Source: DAIDHZ01 sp965370365
GTDB taxonomy: Bacteria > Chlamydiota > Chlamydiia > Chlamydiales > SM23-39
Length of the DNA: 22,717 nucleotides
Assembly: GCA_965370365.1 (NCBI GenBank)
Contig: CBDUSP010000019.1
Span: 1 to 22,717 of the forward strand
Direction: 5' to 3'
A program made the position numbers and the translations under genes. Positions 8,470 through 16,410 of the stretch are shown here, one piece after another. Within the stretch, counting starts at the first letter, position 1; each line of letters starts with the position of its first letter. The notes under the pieces were generated by a model. The model was not told where the DNA came from and searched no databases. It worked only from the letters and a program-made list of their open reading frames with translations.

Positions 8470-9754
8470 TTTCTTACAAAAACTTGAAAAGAAACTTGGC
8501 AAGGGGGCCGTGGATCAGTGGATCAGAGCCCTCGAGATCACCGGGTTTGATGCAAGGAACCTCTATCTCCAGACAAACGACCCTTTAAAAATCACGTGGT
8601 TCAATGAGTATGTTCTTCCGTATTTAAAAAATGGTCTTCTTAATAATAACAATCGCGAAGTCCGCGTTCACCTCCGCCTATCTTTTGCAAAAGAAAAACA
8701 AACTTCTAAAGAAGAAAAAACCTCCTCCTTTCACATTGTTTCAGATCGACTCGACCCTGAACTTACCTTTGCAAATTTCCTCGTATCTCCTGAAAACCAG
8801 ATGGCTTATACATTGCTGCATGAGCTGTCAAATTCGGAGTTCAATCCCCTCTTTCTCTATGGAGGAAAGCACACGGGAAAAACGCATCTTCTTACAAGCG
8901 TAGCCCATAGTTTGCAGGAAAAAGGGAAAAAAGCTTTTTATGTCCGCGCAGAGACCTTTACTTCCCATGTAGTTCAAGCCATTCGCTTAGGACGCATGCT
9001 AGAGTTTAGAAAAATCTATCGAAATATCGATGTTCTTCTTGTCGATGGCGTCGATTTTTTTGCAAAAAAAACAGCTACACAAGAAGAGTTTTTTCACACC
9101 TTTAATGCTCTGCAGACAATTGGGAAGCAGATTATTCTTTCGGCAAGTTCTCCCCCATCTACACTTCCTGAAATTGAGCAAAGACTTCTCAGTCGATTTG
9201 AATGGGGAATCTCTCTTGAGGTAAAAGCCGCAAACCCAAGACAAATCCTCGAAAAGAAAGCCTCTCTTTGGAATCTTTCATATTCTGAAGAGCTTCTTTC
9301 CTATCTTGCGGAAACATTTTCAAAAGATCCCCTTGTTGCAATGCAAGCTCTTACCTTGAGAACGAAAGGAAAAAGCTCCCTTACTCCAAAAAGCGCGGCA
9401 GAATTTCTCCAAGATCTCATTGCAAAAAAAGAAGCGGACACTTTGAATATTGAAAAGATTATCTCTAAAATCGCCCACCATTTTGGCGTTAAAATCGAAG
9501 ATATTCTTGGGAAATCGCAAGCGCGAGAACATGCACAGCCGCGTAAGATTGCAATGTTTTTAGCCCGAGAAAAGCTTAAAATGCCGTTTCAAAAAATTGG
9601 AAAGATCTTTGGTAGAGACCACTCAACAGTAATGTCCAGTGTCCGGCAGGTTCAAAAAGGGATCGATGAGAAAATGATCCCTTTAGAGTTTCTTAAGGAA
9701 ACACTGAACAACTCATTCGCCAGCCATTCGACCAAAATTCACCGAAAAAGATAA
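8453..9754 (+). CDS. dnaA: DnaA-family replication initiator paralogue
   Basis: Domain I lies at about 1-75 (WDNFLQKLEKKLGKGAVDQW), a short linker at 76-95 and the AAA+ core at about 100-320. The domain IV helix-turn-helix signature GRDHSTVMSSVRQV is near the C-terminus. Walker A reads GGKHTGKT (137-144). Walker B reads LLVDGVDFF, so the second acidic residue of the usual LLIDDIQF is glycine (199). The sensor-1 TSDR region reads SASS, while the arginine of RLLSRFEWG is kept. The gene starts within yidC. Its last about 18 residues (after FLK) are encoded by the inverted-repeat element 9697-9857. Chlamydiae carry two dnaA genes, and this would correspond to the one beside yidC. ATPase behaviour may differ from E. 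coli DnaA. Confidence 0.9.
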   Translation: MQAWDNFLQKLEKKLGKGAVDQWIRALEITGFDARNLYLQTNDPLKITWFNEYVLPYLKNGLLNNNNREVRVHLRLSFAKEKQTSKEEKTSSFHIVSDRLDPELTFANFLVSPENQMAYTLLHELSNSEFNPLFLYGGKHTGKTHLLTSVAHSLQEKGKKAFYVRAETFTSHVVQAIRLGRMLEFRKIYRNIDVLLVDGVDFFAKKTATQEEFFHTFNALQTIGKQIILSASSPPSTLPEIEQRLLSRFEWGISLEVKAANPRQILEKKASLWNLSYSEELLSYLAETFSKDPLVAMQALTLRTKGKSSLTPKSAAEFLQDLIAKKEADTLNIEKIISKIAHHFGVKIEDILGKSQAREHAQPRKIAMFLAREKLKMPFQKIGKIFGRDHSTVMSSVRQVQKGIDEKMIPLEFLKETLNNSFASHSTKIHRKR

Positions 9755-9857
9755 TTTTCGATCTGCAATAACTTGATAAAGTTAATTCCGATCTCCAAAT
9801 TAACTTTTTCGGCGTTTTTGGCGCGAATCCCTGGCAAAGCAGTTATTCAGTATCTCC
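9697..9857. repeat. 161-bp inverted-repeat element spanning the dnaA end and the chaperone end
   Basis: The arms are 9697-9756 and 9798-9857, 60 bases each without gaps, and 45 of 60 positions pair by my hand count. Both begin TTAAGGA just outside or at the edge, then nnACTGAAnAACT, a GCCA block, a TTCG block and CCGAAAAAG. The loop is 41 bases. The left arm encodes the DnaA C-terminus and stop. The right arm abuts the chaperone stop. Its ends match those at 17587-17768 and 12260. Confidence 0.85.
9778..9812. terminator. probable bidirectional terminator between convergent dnaA and chaperone genes
   Basis: A perfect 10-bp stem, AAAGTTAATT (9778-9787) with AATTAACTTT (9798-9807), has a 10-base loop and a T-run. 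The same right side can instead pair with 9742-9756 at the dnaA stop, so two exclusive hairpins are possible. It forms the centre of the larger inverted repeat. Confidence 0.5.
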
Positions 9858-10394
9858 TTAAATCTTAATGTAGCGCTCGCCTGGCCTGTCTCCGCCTGTG
9901 GGAGGAGGCGCTTGAGGTCCACCTTGTCCAGGAAGCTGCATTCCGCCTGGCATCTTAAATGGCCCAGGATCTTCTCCTGCAAGCACTTTGGTAACAATTG
10001 TGCGCCACTGCTCTACTGTCTCAACAAAAAGAGGAGCAAACCTACGCAAGGCCGCCGCATCAACACCGAGTCCCATATCAAGAACACAATGGATCAAGAT
10101 GAGCTCTTCTTTTGGTGCAACCCCAATACCACCACCAGCCATTTGGCCGCCAAGCATCGATCCTTCGAGGAGTCTTTCGTAAAGTTTTAGACGGATTTTG
10201 TCATCTTTTGGCAAGCCATCAAGAACGGGTGCGTAAAGATAAAGACGATCGGAATTTGGCTCATACGTAATGTGAAGAGAGAATGTATTATCAATCCCCA
10301 AAATACAGGTGTGATTCTCATCAAAGTCGAGAGCGTCGAGATTGAGCTCCTTTCCAAATTCTTTTAAATTCGCCTTAGCATTTTCGTAAGACAT
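9858..10394 (-). CDS. type III secretion chaperone, Slc1-like (CesT family)
   Basis: A 178-residue acidic protein with the class I chaperone pattern: helix AKANLKEFGKELNLDALDFDEN, strands HTCILGIDNTFSLHITYEPNSDRLYLYAPV, then a helix LYERLLEGSML and a second strand set ELILIHCVLD. The Gly-Pro-Met-rich tail from about residue 142 is outside the fold. Position back to back with glgX matches, from memory, CT043 (Slc1) and CT042 in C. trachomatis, where Slc1 delivers early effectors such as Tarp. The start at 10394 has an ideal AGGAGG six bases upstream, so it is secure. The stop TAA lies at the very edge of the 9697-9857 inverted repeat. Confidence 0.8.
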   Translation of the reverse strand: MSYENAKANLKEFGKELNLDALDFDENHTCILGIDNTFSLHITYEPNSDRLYLYAPVLDGLPKDDKIRLKLYERLLEGSMLGGQMAGGGIGVAPKEELILIHCVLDMGLGVDAAALRRFAPLFVETVEQWRTIVTKVLAGEDPGPFKMPGGMQLPGQGGPQAPPPTGGDRPGERYIKI

Positions 10395-10494
10395 TCTTCC
10401 TCCTGGCTCATTTCAATAAATAACAAAGGCCACAACGGGCCACAGGGGAACATCTTATTCCGTTTTAATTTAAAGTACAATATATAAAAATCCT

Positions 10495-12270
10495 ATGAAC
10501 GCGATGATTGCCTATCCAGGAAATGACTCCCCTTTGGGGCTTAAAACAAAAGAAAAAAAAAGCAATTTTGCCCTTTTTTCAAGGGGCGCAAACAAAGTCA
10601 AACTCGGTCTTTTTTCTTCAGAAAAAAGCCTGATCCAAGAGTTCCCCATGCACCGAACAGGGGATGTCTGGCACATCTGCCTGAGAAACGTCCCAGAAAA
10701 TTCGTCCTACGCCTTTCAAATTGACGCAAATAACTGGGTATTAGACCCTTACCTAAAAGAAGAATCGAATCCCTTTGACTGGGAAGGGATCCCTTCTCCA
10801 AAAACCCCGCTAAAGGATCTTGTGATCTATGAAATGCATGTACGCGGATTTACAAAACACTCCTCCTCCCAGGCAAAACATCCAGGAACGTTTTTGGGGA
10901 TCATTGAAAAAATCCCCCACCTAAAAAAATTGGGGGTAAATGCTCTTGAGCTCATGCCTATTTTCGAATTTGACGAGATGCATTCTAAGACTGAACCAAA
11001 CTACTGGGGATATAACACGCTTTCTTATCGAACTCTCATGCGCAAGTTTGCAGCATCTGATTCACCCATAAATGAGTTTAAATCCCTTGTAAAAGAGCTC
11101 CATAAAAATGGCATTGAAGTGATTCTAGATGTTGTTTTTAATCATACAGCCGAAGAATCGCCATTCCACATAATCGATCCCAAGACCTACTACATGCTGG
11201 ATGACAATGGCCACTATAAAAATTACTCTGGGTGTGGAAACACCCTCAATTGCAATCACCCAGCTGTTCAAAAATATATCCTCGATTGCCTTGAATACTG
11301 GATCGATGAAATGCATGTCGATGGGTTTCGGTTTGACCTTGCCTCTATTTTTACACGAGATCTAGATGGCAACGAAATGGACTCTCCTCCAATTGTAGAT
11401 GCAATCACAAAACTCTGCTCATCAAAAAATGTGAAACTGATTGCCGAAGCTTGGGATGCCGCAGGTCTATACCAAGTTGGTCTGTTCCCAAATAAGTGGA
11501 AACATTGGTCTGACTGGAATGGGAACTACCGAGATAGCGTACGAAGATTCATCAAGGGAACTCCTGGATCTACAAAAGAGTTTGCAGATAGCCTTAATGG
11601 AAGTCCATCTATCTACGAAGGAGGCCCTCTAGGAAGCATCAACTTTATCACCGCCCATGACGGCTACACACTACGGGATCTTGTTTCCTACCAAGAAAAG
11701 CACAACCTAGCAAATGGAGAAAACAATCAAGATGGGTCCAATCACAATGAGAGTTGGAATTGCGGCCATGAGGGCCCCACATCAGATCCAAACATCATCG
11801 CTTTAAGAGAACGACAAATGCGAAATTTTTTTCTCGCTCTTTTTCTTTCTCAAGGAATCCCCATGCTTCTTATGGGCGATGAATATGGACACTCAAGAAA
11901 CGGAAATAACAATCCTTTTGTACAGGACAATGAATGCAATTGGTTTTGTTGGGATACGCTTAAAAAAAATGAAAAAATCTTTTCTTTTGTATCCGATCTC
12001 ATCGCTTTTCGAAAGAAGTACCTATCCACCGAGATCCTTACCAACTGGAAAGAGGATTCTCAGTTCCTCTCCTTTCACTTGAAAGATATCTACGCTGCTT
12101 TTAATGCACATAACCACCCCGTTACAATCACCCTCCCCTCAGAAGGCCAGTGGCGCAAAATCCTTCAAACAGAAGAAGATTGGGATATCCATTTAGAACA
12201 AGTCCATCTTCTCCCAGAGAAAGTGGAGCTATGTCCTTATTCAGCACTTTTGGCTTATAGGAGACACTGA
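10495..12270 (+). CDS. glgX: glycogen debranching enzyme GlgX (isoamylase type)
   Basis: A GH13 enzyme that hydrolyses alpha-1,6 branches left after phosphorylase acts on glycogen. It has an N-terminal CBM48-like domain (about 10-90) and a TIM barrel with the GH13 regions DVVFNHT, DGFRFDLAS (nucleophile D281), IAEAWD (acid/base E318) and FITAHDGYT (D389), followed by a C-terminal beta domain. GGPLGSINFITAHDGYTLRDLVSY is typical of GlgX. The length of 591 is somewhat short. There is no clear Shine-Dalgarno before the ATG at 10495, and an ATG three codons later is also possible. The stop TGA sits in the ACACTGA end of the repeat that starts at 12260, so the final RRH residues are element-encoded, as in the gene at 17758. 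Confidence 0.92.
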   Translation: MNAMIAYPGNDSPLGLKTKEKKSNFALFSRGANKVKLGLFSSEKSLIQEFPMHRTGDVWHICLRNVPENSSYAFQIDANNWVLDPYLKEESNPFDWEGIPSPKTPLKDLVIYEMHVRGFTKHSSSQAKHPGTFLGIIEKIPHLKKLGVNALELMPIFEFDEMHSKTEPNYWGYNTLSYRTLMRKFAASDSPINEFKSLVKELHKNGIEVILDVVFNHTAEESPFHIIDPKTYYMLDDNGHYKNYSGCGNTLNCNHPAVQKYILDCLEYWIDEMHVDGFRFDLASIFTRDLDGNEMDSPPIVDAITKLCSSKNVKLIAEAWDAAGLYQVGLFPNKWKHWSDWNGNYRDSVRRFIKGTPGSTKEFADSLNGSPSIYEGGPLGSINFITAHDGYTLRDLVSYQEKHNLANGENNQDGSNHNESWNCGHEGPTSDPNIIALRERQMRNFFLALFLSQGIPMLLMGDEYGHSRNGNNNPFVQDNECNWFCWDTLKKNEKIFSFVSDLIAFRKKYLSTEILTNWKEDSQFLSFHLKDIYAAFNAHNHPVTITLPSEGQWRKILQTEEDWDIHLEQVHLLPEKVELCPYSALLAYRRH

Positions 12271-12545
12271 TCACAATTGCTTTAGCGTTTAGGATGTCGC
12301 GCCGCAGCTCAGCTACCAGCCTTTGCAGCTTAGTCTTCTCGCTTCTATGGGTTTCATCCTCTTTGCTTCTTTTTAGGATTCATGACCCTTCCATGTCGTG
12401 GTTTATCACGAATCTCTAACCTCAGATGGACTAACTTTGAGGGCAAGATCAATACGCACTGATCTTACCCTCAAAGTTTTGAGACTGAAAATCGGCCAAA
12501 ACAATCATGAAAAGCGACTGAAAAATGTTTAGTGACACCAGTTCC
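12260..12545. repeat. degenerate inverted-repeat element after glgX
   Basis: The left end, GGAGACACTGATCACAATTG, matches the right end of the 17587-17768 element at its first 14 bases, then has CAATTG with a two-base shift. The right end, on the minus strand, reads TTAAGGAACTGG, then TCACTAAACA, which fits the other ends only if a 6-base insertion is allowed. The interior contains the hairpin 12433-12478. Together with the hairpin and promoter this accounts for the 12271-12640 gap. Confidence 0.5.
12433..12478. terminator. strong hairpin downstream of glgX
   Basis: The arms are AACTTTGAGGGCAAGATC (12433-12450) and GATCTTACCCTCAAAGTT (12461-12478), with one C-A mismatch and a 10-base loop. 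A short T-run overlaps the 3' arm. It could terminate glgX transcription about 160 bases after the stop, or be the core of the surrounding repeat. Confidence 0.5.
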
Positions 12546-12585
12546 TTAATATGCAGCACAAGCTTCGGGTCTTTTGTCATAACGT

Positions 12586-12614
12586 TTGATCAAAAGCGGA
12601 AGATTTGCTATCCT
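12586..12614 (+). promoter_or_regulatory. sigma70/66-type promoter for the lipoprotein operon
   Basis: TTGATC at 12586-12591, a spacer of exactly 17 bases, then TATCCT at 12609-12614. The expected start of transcription at about 12621 is followed by AAGGA eight bases before the ATG at 12641, so the parts are in the right order and distance. Confidence 0.5.
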
Positions 12615-12640
12615 GGTATTTTCAAAATAAGGAAAAAAAT

Positions 12641-13276
12641 ATGCGCTATCTCCCCCTACTTACACTGATCGTACTTGCAATGGGATGTTCTCAAACAAGC
12701 GACCACATGACTCGCTATCACGAAGACGGAATGGCAAAGCCCGTCGCCATGATTGCTCCGATGATCGACACGGCCTCTTTCGATGCTCCATGGAGCGTCT
12801 CGGAAGAACTCACCTCCGCGATCACTTCACAAATTGGGCAAGGGAAAAAGATCTTCGTCATTTCTAAAGAAGACGAATCTTTCGTAGAAAACCCCTTCGG
12901 CCAAGACCTTCAGTGGGTGAAAAGAGACTTCGCAAATCAAGAGTTTGCCGTCTTTTTTGAACTTGTAGAACACGAAATCGTCTCCGCATCAAGAACAAAA
13001 AAGGGACCCCTCTCCCCAGAAAACTCCTCGAATTTAAACATCGCAGTCCGATTAAGAGTCATTGATGTTCGCGGACAAACTCCTAAATTAGTACTCCAAG
13101 AAATTGTCCGAGACAGCTACTTTATTCCCAAAACCCTCGTGCCAACGGATTACAACACAATCACTTGGGGGTCTCCTGAGTATGCAAAAACTCCAATGGG
13201 GATTGCGCATACGCAAATGTCTCGAGAGCTCGCAAATCGTATTAGCGATTACATATTGCTTGCAAAGAGTCGATGA
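12641..13276 (+). CDS. conserved putative lipoprotein
   Basis: A 211-residue protein starting MRYLPLLTLIVLAMGC. It has a short hydrophobic signal with Cys16 as the likely lipidated residue. The box reads LAMGC, slightly off consensus at -2. The open frame extends upstream only through a TTG at 12605. The ATG at 12641 is preferred because AAGGA lies eight bases upstream and the signal begins there. The mature part has alternating strands and helices (VAMIAPMIDTASFDAPWSVS; FAVFFELVEHEIV; NIAVRLRVIDVRG). I recall a similarly placed putative lipoprotein, CT253, in C. trachomatis. Function is unknown, and the fold hints at LpoB or TolB-N type proteins only vaguely. It overlaps the next gene in ATGA. 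Confidence 0.75.
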   Translation: MRYLPLLTLIVLAMGCSQTSDHMTRYHEDGMAKPVAMIAPMIDTASFDAPWSVSEELTSAITSQIGQGKKIFVISKEDESFVENPFGQDLQWVKRDFANQEFAVFFELVEHEIVSASRTKKGPLSPENSSNLNIAVRLRVIDVRGQTPKLVLQEIVRDSYFIPKTLVPTDYNTITWGSPEYAKTPMGIAHTQMSRELANRISDYILLAKSR

Positions 13277-14151
13277 TCCCGGAAGCCACAACTCTTGCTC
13301 TTTTTGCTCTCCTTTCTTGCTTCACCGTGTTTCTCGGGTGGAGAAGAGGGCTTTTTTCCCTGGAGTTAGAAAAAAAGTGGCTCTCCCCCATCAATTTAAT
13401 CTATGTAGCTTTTGTCTTTGTAATCTACTTCGGTGTAGCTAATGGAGTAACGCCCATCTTAGGCAAGATGCTCCAAAACTTTCTTTTGGAGAGACCATCA
13501 TCGACAACTTTACTTACTCTTGCAAGCTGGCTTAACTTTCTAAACTCTGGGACGATCTTCCTTTGCCTTTTGATCTTCTTTTTTCTGATGCCTAAGGCGC
13601 TAAGATTTTCTATATGGCGAGATCCGGCTGAAAAAAAACACTCCTATCTCCAAGACATCACTCTTTCTATCTTTGCCTGGATCGTTTCCTTTCCTCTTGT
13701 CATCTTCGTAAATCAAGGCTGTGACTGGATCCTCATGAAGCTCCTCCACATCCAGCAACTTCCAGAGCAACTCGCGGTCAACTTCCTTAAAATGACCTTT
13801 GGGCACCCCCTATACATCGTTCTAACCGTAATCACCATTACAGTGTTTGCCCCGCTTGTAGAAGAGACGATCTTTAGAGGATTTCTTCAGTCCTTTATTC
13901 GGAAGCATTTAGGACAAAAACAAGCCATTTTTATTACATCTGTCCTCTTTGCTTTTTTCCACTACTCGCCAGAGCAAAAACTTGCAAATCTCACAATTAT
14001 TGCCTCCCTTTTTGTGTTCTCGCTATTTCTCGGACTTGTCTATGAAAAGCGAAAATCCCTTTTAGCTCCAATGGTTCTGCACGCAACCTTTAATACGGTT
14101 AACGTCTTAAATCTCTACTTCCTTGGGGGAATCCCAGGGGGGCCATTGTGA
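13273..14151 (+). CDS. CPBP-family intramembrane metalloprotease
   Basis: A multi-pass membrane protein of 292 residues with the Abi/CAAX-protease core. The motifs are EExxxR (E197, E198, R202 in VEETIFRGF), FxxxH (FAFFH, H230) and HxxxN (HATFN, H270 and N274). These are the metal and catalytic residues of the family related to Rce1. Hydrophobic helices occur at about 5-22, 40-60, 83-106, 129-147, 180-195, 218-232 and 240-257. The substrate is unknown, and bacterial members act on peptides or proteins in the membrane. The start overlaps the lipoprotein stop by 4 bases, and the stop overlaps the next gene's GTG in GTGA, so the proteins are likely made together. Confidence 0.88.
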   Translation: MIPEATTLALFALLSCFTVFLGWRRGLFSLELEKKWLSPINLIYVAFVFVIYFGVANGVTPILGKMLQNFLLERPSSTTLLTLASWLNFLNSGTIFLCLLIFFFLMPKALRFSIWRDPAEKKHSYLQDITLSIFAWIVSFPLVIFVNQGCDWILMKLLHIQQLPEQLAVNFLKMTFGHPLYIVLTVITITVFAPLVEETIFRGFLQSFIRKHLGQKQAIFITSVLFAFFHYSPEQKLANLTIIASLFVFSLFLGLVYEKRKSLLAPMVLHATFNTVNVLNLYFLGGIPGGPL

Positions 14152-14882
14152 CAGGGCAAACACGCACACTCAAGGCATTTGGACTCTCTGACATCGGTTC
14201 TTCTCGAGTAAACAACGAAGATGTCTGGATCGCTCTTCCTGAGATCGGCTTCTTTGCAATTGCAGATGGAATGGGGGGCCATAATGCAGGAGAAGTGGCA
14301 GCTCAAGAAACCCTCGATTTTCTCTCAAATTCTGCGAAAAAAATAAATACATCCGATGCGATGGAACTCATCATCGAAATCCGGCACATGATTGAAAAAG
14401 CCAATCGCCATGTCTATGAAATTGGATCTAAAAATCCTGAATGCCAAGGGATGGGAACCACTTTGTGCTGCCTTTTATGGACAAAAGATACCATTATCCA
14501 CGCGCACGTTGGAGATAGTCGTATTTATCGTCTCAGAAATAAAAAACTCTCCCTTCTTACCCAAGATCACTCCCTTCTTACAAAATGGCTTTCCACAGGA
14601 AAGCTCGCCGAGGAATGCGAGACCCCCTTTCCTTACAAACATGTAATCACACGCTCAATTGGAGGCCCTGGCAAGGCAAATCCTGAAATTGCACTTGCAA
14701 CGCACCAAGATGAGGATCTATTTTTTCTTTGTAGTGATGGAATCACAGACGTCCTATCTCTTGAAGAAATGGAGGCCATTTTAAATGAAGAATCCGCTCC
14801 CGAACCTGCCGCCCACCACCTTGTTGAAACAGCAAAAATCAAGGGAAGCTCTGATAATATGACAATCGTTATGGTTTCATGA
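14148..14882 (+). CDS. PP2C-type serine/threonine protein phosphatase
   Basis: A cytosolic PPM-family phosphatase of 244 residues. Motifs in order are SDIGSSRVNNEDVW, FAIADGMGGHNAG (metal D40 and the GG turn), GMGTTLCCLL, HVGDSRIYRL, LTQDHS, ITRSIG, LCSDGITD and the final metal site SSDNMTIV. All metal-binding acids appear intact, so it should be active on phosphoproteins made by Ser/Thr kinases of the Pkn type encoded elsewhere. The start is GTG in a 4-base GTGA overlap with the protease gene. An ATG start would remove conserved N-terminal sequence. The end overlaps the cysteine desulfurase ATG in ATGA. Confidence 0.92.
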   Translation: MTGQTRTLKAFGLSDIGSSRVNNEDVWIALPEIGFFAIADGMGGHNAGEVAAQETLDFLSNSAKKINTSDAMELIIEIRHMIEKANRHVYEIGSKNPECQGMGTTLCCLLWTKDTIIHAHVGDSRIYRLRNKKLSLLTQDHSLLTKWLSTGKLAEECETPFPYKHVITRSIGGPGKANPEIALATHQDEDLFFLCSDGITDVLSLEEMEAILNEESAPEPAAHHLVETAKIKGSSDNMTIVMVS

Positions 14883-15982
14883 TTTATTTAGACAATAATG
14901 CAACAACGCAACTTGATCCGAGAGTCTTTAAGGCGATGCTCGCCGAATTTCAGGGGCCTCCAGCAAATCCATCTAGCACCCACTTCTTTGGAAAAAAAGC
15001 CCACAGCCTTTTACAAAAAGTAAGAGAAGAAATCGCTCCTTTTTTCGATGCAAAACCCCAAGAGATTATCTTTACCTCTGGAGGCACCGAAAGCGCAAAT
15101 CTCTTTTTAAGAGGCCTTAAGAAAGGTCATATCATCAGCTCAAAAATTGAACACTCGTGCATCTACAAAACACTCCAAGATCTTGACTCTTCTGTAACCT
15201 ATGTCCCTGTAAATTCTTGGGGGGCACCTCTGCCAGAAGATATCGAAAAAGCGATTTGCAAAGACACAAGCGCAATTGTTTTGAGCGCATCAAACAATGA
15301 AACAGGCGTCAAGCTCGACATGCAAGCAATCAGCCAAATTGCCCACAAACACAAGATTCCCCTCTTTATTGATGCAGTAGCATTCATTGGAAAAGACCCT
15401 TTTATCATGTATCCAGGCATCAGCGCAGTTGCAATAAGCGGGCATAAATTTCATGGGCCTAAGGGAGCAGGCATCCTCTTTTGTAGATCCTCTTTAAAAC
15501 TTAATTCCCTAATTACAGGAGGCCCTCAAGAACAGATGCATAGGGCCGGAACAGAAAACCTAGCAGGCATTTTGGGTCTTGCGGAAGCCATAAAGATCCT
15601 CTCTATGGATCAAACAAAGATCACCGAACATCTTCATGATTTAAGAGGCCATCTAGAGCATGGGCTAAAACAAGAACTGCAAAACATTTTCATTAATGGA
15701 GAGGGCCCGAGAGTTTCAAATACATCGAACATCGTCTTTGAAGGAGTCGATGCAGAAACTCTTCTCATTCAACTGGATATGAATGGGATTGCCGCAAGCC
15801 ATGGATCTGCTTGTGCATCTGGCGCGCTAGAGCCCTCTCGAGTACTTACCGAAATGGGAATTCCCTTACCGACTGTTCGCTCTTCCGTTCGCTTTTCTAT
15901 TGGGCGCTTTAACACGCGCGAAGAGATCGATGAGGCGATTCAAAAAATATCTGCCATTGTGAGGAAGCTTAGGAAAATGTAA
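14879..15982 (+). CDS. NifS/IscS-like cysteine desulfurase
   Basis: A PLP enzyme of fold type I that takes sulfur from cysteine for Fe-S clusters or thiolation. It begins MIYLDNNATTQLDP as expected. The PLP-binding Lys190 lies in SGHKFHGPKG. The catalytic loop GSACASGALEPSRVL holds Cys312, and RAGTEN is present. At 367 residues it is slightly short but complete. No iscU or isc regulator is adjacent. Instead it is the fourth gene of a coupled operon with a lipoprotein, a protease and a phosphatase, the same company as the NifS-related CT258 and PP2C CT259 in C. trachomatis as I remember it. Group I versus II and its sulfur acceptor cannot be decided here. Confidence 0.9.
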   Translation: MIYLDNNATTQLDPRVFKAMLAEFQGPPANPSSTHFFGKKAHSLLQKVREEIAPFFDAKPQEIIFTSGGTESANLFLRGLKKGHIISSKIEHSCIYKTLQDLDSSVTYVPVNSWGAPLPEDIEKAICKDTSAIVLSASNNETGVKLDMQAISQIAHKHKIPLFIDAVAFIGKDPFIMYPGISAVAISGHKFHGPKGAGILFCRSSLKLNSLITGGPQEQMHRAGTENLAGILGLAEAIKILSMDQTKITEHLHDLRGHLEHGLKQELQNIFINGEGPRVSNTSNIVFEGVDAETLLIQLDMNGIAASHGSACASGALEPSRVLTEMGIPLPTVRSSVRFSIGRFNTREEIDEAIQKISAIVRKLRKM

Positions 15983-15996
15983 AAATAGTAGATCTT

Positions 15997-16410
15997 ATGC
16001 TTCGATCATCTCCAAAACTTTTTTCCTTTTTCTCCGCAAGTAGAAAGGACTCTCTTTGGGGATATTTCAACGAAGACTCCTCCTCAGGCTCTTTTGTAAA
16101 TCGCACAGCAAATTCCTTTGCCATAACTCTCCAGTGCAACCGCAGCCAAACTACCTATCGAAAAGAGCAACAGGTCATTGATGATCATAATCGAAGCCGC
16201 GAAGATGCGTACACACAAGGACACGAAAAGGGATATACAAGCGGATCCACAGATGGATATGTTAGAGGACATGAAGAAGGCTTTAATGAAGGACTTGCAA
16301 AGGGTCAAAAGAAGGGCTTCTGGGAAGGTGTGCGCACAAGCGTGATTTATATGTCTTCAGCCTTTGGCCTTTATACGATCTTCAGTCGTTTATTGTACGG
16401 ACAGAAATGA
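15997..16410 (+). CDS. small protein with a GxxxG ladder and C-terminal membrane segment
   Basis: A 137-residue protein of unknown function. Residues 1-60 are polar and Ser/Phe-rich. From A71 the sequence follows AxxxG then xxxG repeated without a break, placing ten glycines exactly four apart at 75, 79, 83 and so on to 111. Tyr, Phe or His often follow the glycine, and charged residues fill the rest. A hydrophobic segment, VIYMSSAFGLYTIF, at about 116-129 could anchor the C-terminus in a membrane. The pattern is that of FliH/SctL stator proteins, but the rest of the FliH fold is missing. The gene begins 14 bases after the desulfurase and overlaps the end of the convergent CBS gene by 29 bases. 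Confidence 0.75.
   Translation: MLRSSPKLFSFFSASRKDSLWGYFNEDSSSGSFVNRTANSFAITLQCNRSQTTYRKEQQVIDDHNRSREDAYTQGHEKGYTSGSTDGYVRGHEEGFNEGLAKGQKKGFWEGVRTSVIYMSSAFGLYTIFSRLLYGQK

Noticed and set aside
12298..12410. A minus-strand frame encoding a Lys/Glu/Arg-rich coil (reads EKTKLQRLVAELRRDI), resembling an IS OrfA start
   Set aside because: The frame with an ATG and ribosome site stops after nine codons, and the coil frame has no start. It overlaps the glgX end and the repeat. It could be a transposase scar, but nothing supports a call.
12605..12640. Upstream TTG start for the lipoprotein gene
   Set aside because: It would put non-signal residues before the lipoprotein signal and overlaps the promoter -10. 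The ATG at 12641 has a good ribosome site.
13104..13442. Plus-strand 112-residue frame across the lipoprotein/protease junction
   Set aside because: Out of frame with two well-supported genes and cysteine/serine-rich. No independent support.
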